Assembly: GCF_000013405.1 (NCBI RefSeq)
Contig: NC_007759.1
Span: forward strand, 1,303,001 to 1,367,000
Length of the DNA stretch: 64,000 nucleotides
DNA from: Syntrophus aciditrophicus SB
GTDB taxonomy: Bacteria > Desulfobacterota > Syntrophia > Syntrophales > Syntrophaceae
Direction: 5' to 3'
The translations under genes were made by a program, and so were the position numbers. The notes below the pieces were generated by a model. That model had not been told where the DNA came from. It did not search any database and was given only the letters and a program-made list of their open reading frames with translations. Position 1 is the stretch's first letter. Each line of letters begins with the position of its first letter. Positions 63,302-64,000 of the stretch are shown here, in pieces.

Positions 63302-64000
63302 ATGAAGATTGCTGTAAGAACGAAAGAGTCTGCATACAAGGCTCTGGAAAGAGAATTTGAGTCAACGCTGGTAAATGAACTCATTCCCGGTATTCTGCAT
63401 AATTTCGCCAACCCCCTCAACGGAATCATGGGGCGTTCGAAACTGTTGCAAAGACGGATGAATGAGCATTTCAATAAAATTAAGGAATGTTGTCCGGATT
63501 TTGCCAGGGAAATCGTCGATGAGCAGGATAAATTGTCAACCGATGTGATCTCTATTTGCAAAGAATCCGATCGTTTTTTCTACTTGTTTCAGGATCTGGC
63601 ATCGAAGTTTTATGTTATCTCGGATAATAGGTTTGAGCGGATTAACTTAAAGAAACTCATCGAAAATGAACTTCGTTTTTTGGAATTTTACCTGGATTTC
63701 AAGCATGAAATAAAAAAAACGATCAAACTGACCAGCGATATGCCCTGGATATATGGGACTCAATCCGGTTATTCGCTATGTTTTTCCGCACTTTTAAGAA
63801 GCAGCATGTACAGAATGAAGAAAAGTGAAACAAAAGAATTATCCATTATAACCGATTGCGATGAGAGAAATATTATGGTTGTTATTCAGGATACCGGGGC
63901 AAAGATGATCGTCAATACGGATTCTGCAACTGAAGGGGATAGCTTACTGTCCTGCAATGTTGATATGTCAAGTCTTGTGTGTGTCCAGCTTCTTTTCAAA
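63302..64000 (+). CDS. Histidine-kinase-like protein, incomplete at window end
   Basis: 233 residues are visible, read by hand, with no stop before the end of the window. The start (ATG 63302, GAGG 9 bases upstream) gives MKIAVRTKESAYKALEREFE. The H-box LVNELIPGILHNFANPLNGI, with phosphoacceptor His33, fits a HisKA dimerisation domain. The region that should be the ATP-binding domain (about 140-230) is weak: no NxxxNA box, and DTGAKM where DxGxG is expected. It may be a degenerate kinase or a phosphotransfer protein. Confidence 0.65.
   Translation, partial: MKIAVRTKESAYKALEREFESTLVNELIPGILHNFANPLNGIMGRSKLLQRRMNEHFNKIKECCPDFAREIVDEQDKLSTDVISICKESDRFFYLFQDLASKFYVISDNRFERINLKKLIENELRFLEFYLDFKHEIKKTIKLTSDMPWIYGTQSGYSLCFSALLRSSMYRMKKSETKELSIITDCDERNIMVVIQDTGAKMIVNTDSATEGDSLLSCNVDMSSLVCVQLLFK

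Overview
The window looks like chromosomal DNA of a Gram-negative, motile deltaproteobacterium, most like the Syntrophus/Syntrophales group. This assignment is an inference from gene content, with no database search. The supporting features are a two-subunit class 1B dihydroorotate dehydrogenase (PyrD plus PyrK), a minimal SufC/short-SufB pair, a Tad pilus locus with separate CpaB/CpaC/CpaE-type genes, a GH57-glycogen-synthase fusion, a mannose-type PTS without a IID gene, and a flagellar cluster with sigma-54-type promoter sequences. About 60 genes are packed tightly, mostly with good Shine-Dalgarno sequences. The flagellar end (about 47-64 kb) is visibly more AT-rich than the middle.

Layout. 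(1) 0-1.4 kb: an AAA/DUF4143 ATPase, then a 650-base gap with hairpins, one of which looks like the terminator of the next, leftward operon. (2) 2-17.3 kb, minus strand: a Tad/Flp (type IVc) pilus locus. Read leftward from 17.3 kb it encodes two Flp pilins, prepilin peptidase CpaA/TadV, CpaB, secretin CpaC, a small lipoprotein, TadE, a TadG-like protein, TadZ/CpaE, ATPase CpaF/TadA, TadB, TadC, two TPR lipoproteins, a TPR remnant, two more TadE-like pseudopilins and a TadG-like protein with a von Willebrand A domain. A truncated ISL3 transposase lies just upstream of the first pilin gene. (3) 18.3-32.6 kb, mostly plus strand: SPOR-NlpC/P60 hydrolase, sufC-sufB, rfbB, an unknown gene, an RdgC-like gene on the minus strand, nadK, recN, a GNAT enzyme, mltA, HU, trpS, rluB and a DUF4139 protein. 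(4) 32.6-41.2 kb: a GH57-GT5 fusion and a class I adenylate cyclase on the minus strand, divergent from hrpA. (5) 41.3-47.4 kb, minus strand: a likely operon read leftward as PTS IIA, IIB, IIC, rimI, pyrK, SPOR-TPR protein, pyrD, metallo-beta-lactamase-fold hydrolase. (6) 47.6-64 kb, plus strand: flagellar genes fliK-flgD-flgE, a terminator, then fliL-M-N-O-P-Q-R-flhB-flhA-flhF-flhG-fliA, a second FliL-like gene and the start of a histidine-kinase-like gene cut by the window edge.

How the genes work together. Region 2 encodes nearly everything needed to make, process, energise and export a Flp pilus, with extra pseudopilins that could form the tip. Region 6 encodes the hook, export gate, C-ring proteins and the FlhF/FlhG/FliA regulators. 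GG-N10-GC elements before fliK and fliL suggest sigma-54 control. Regions 3-5 are housekeeping (Fe-S assembly, NAD phosphorylation, DNA repair, cell-wall turnover, pyrimidine synthesis, glycogen metabolism) mixed with signalling parts (cAMP synthesis and an incomplete, probably regulatory, PTS). I found no rRNA, tRNA, CRISPR array or intact mobile element.
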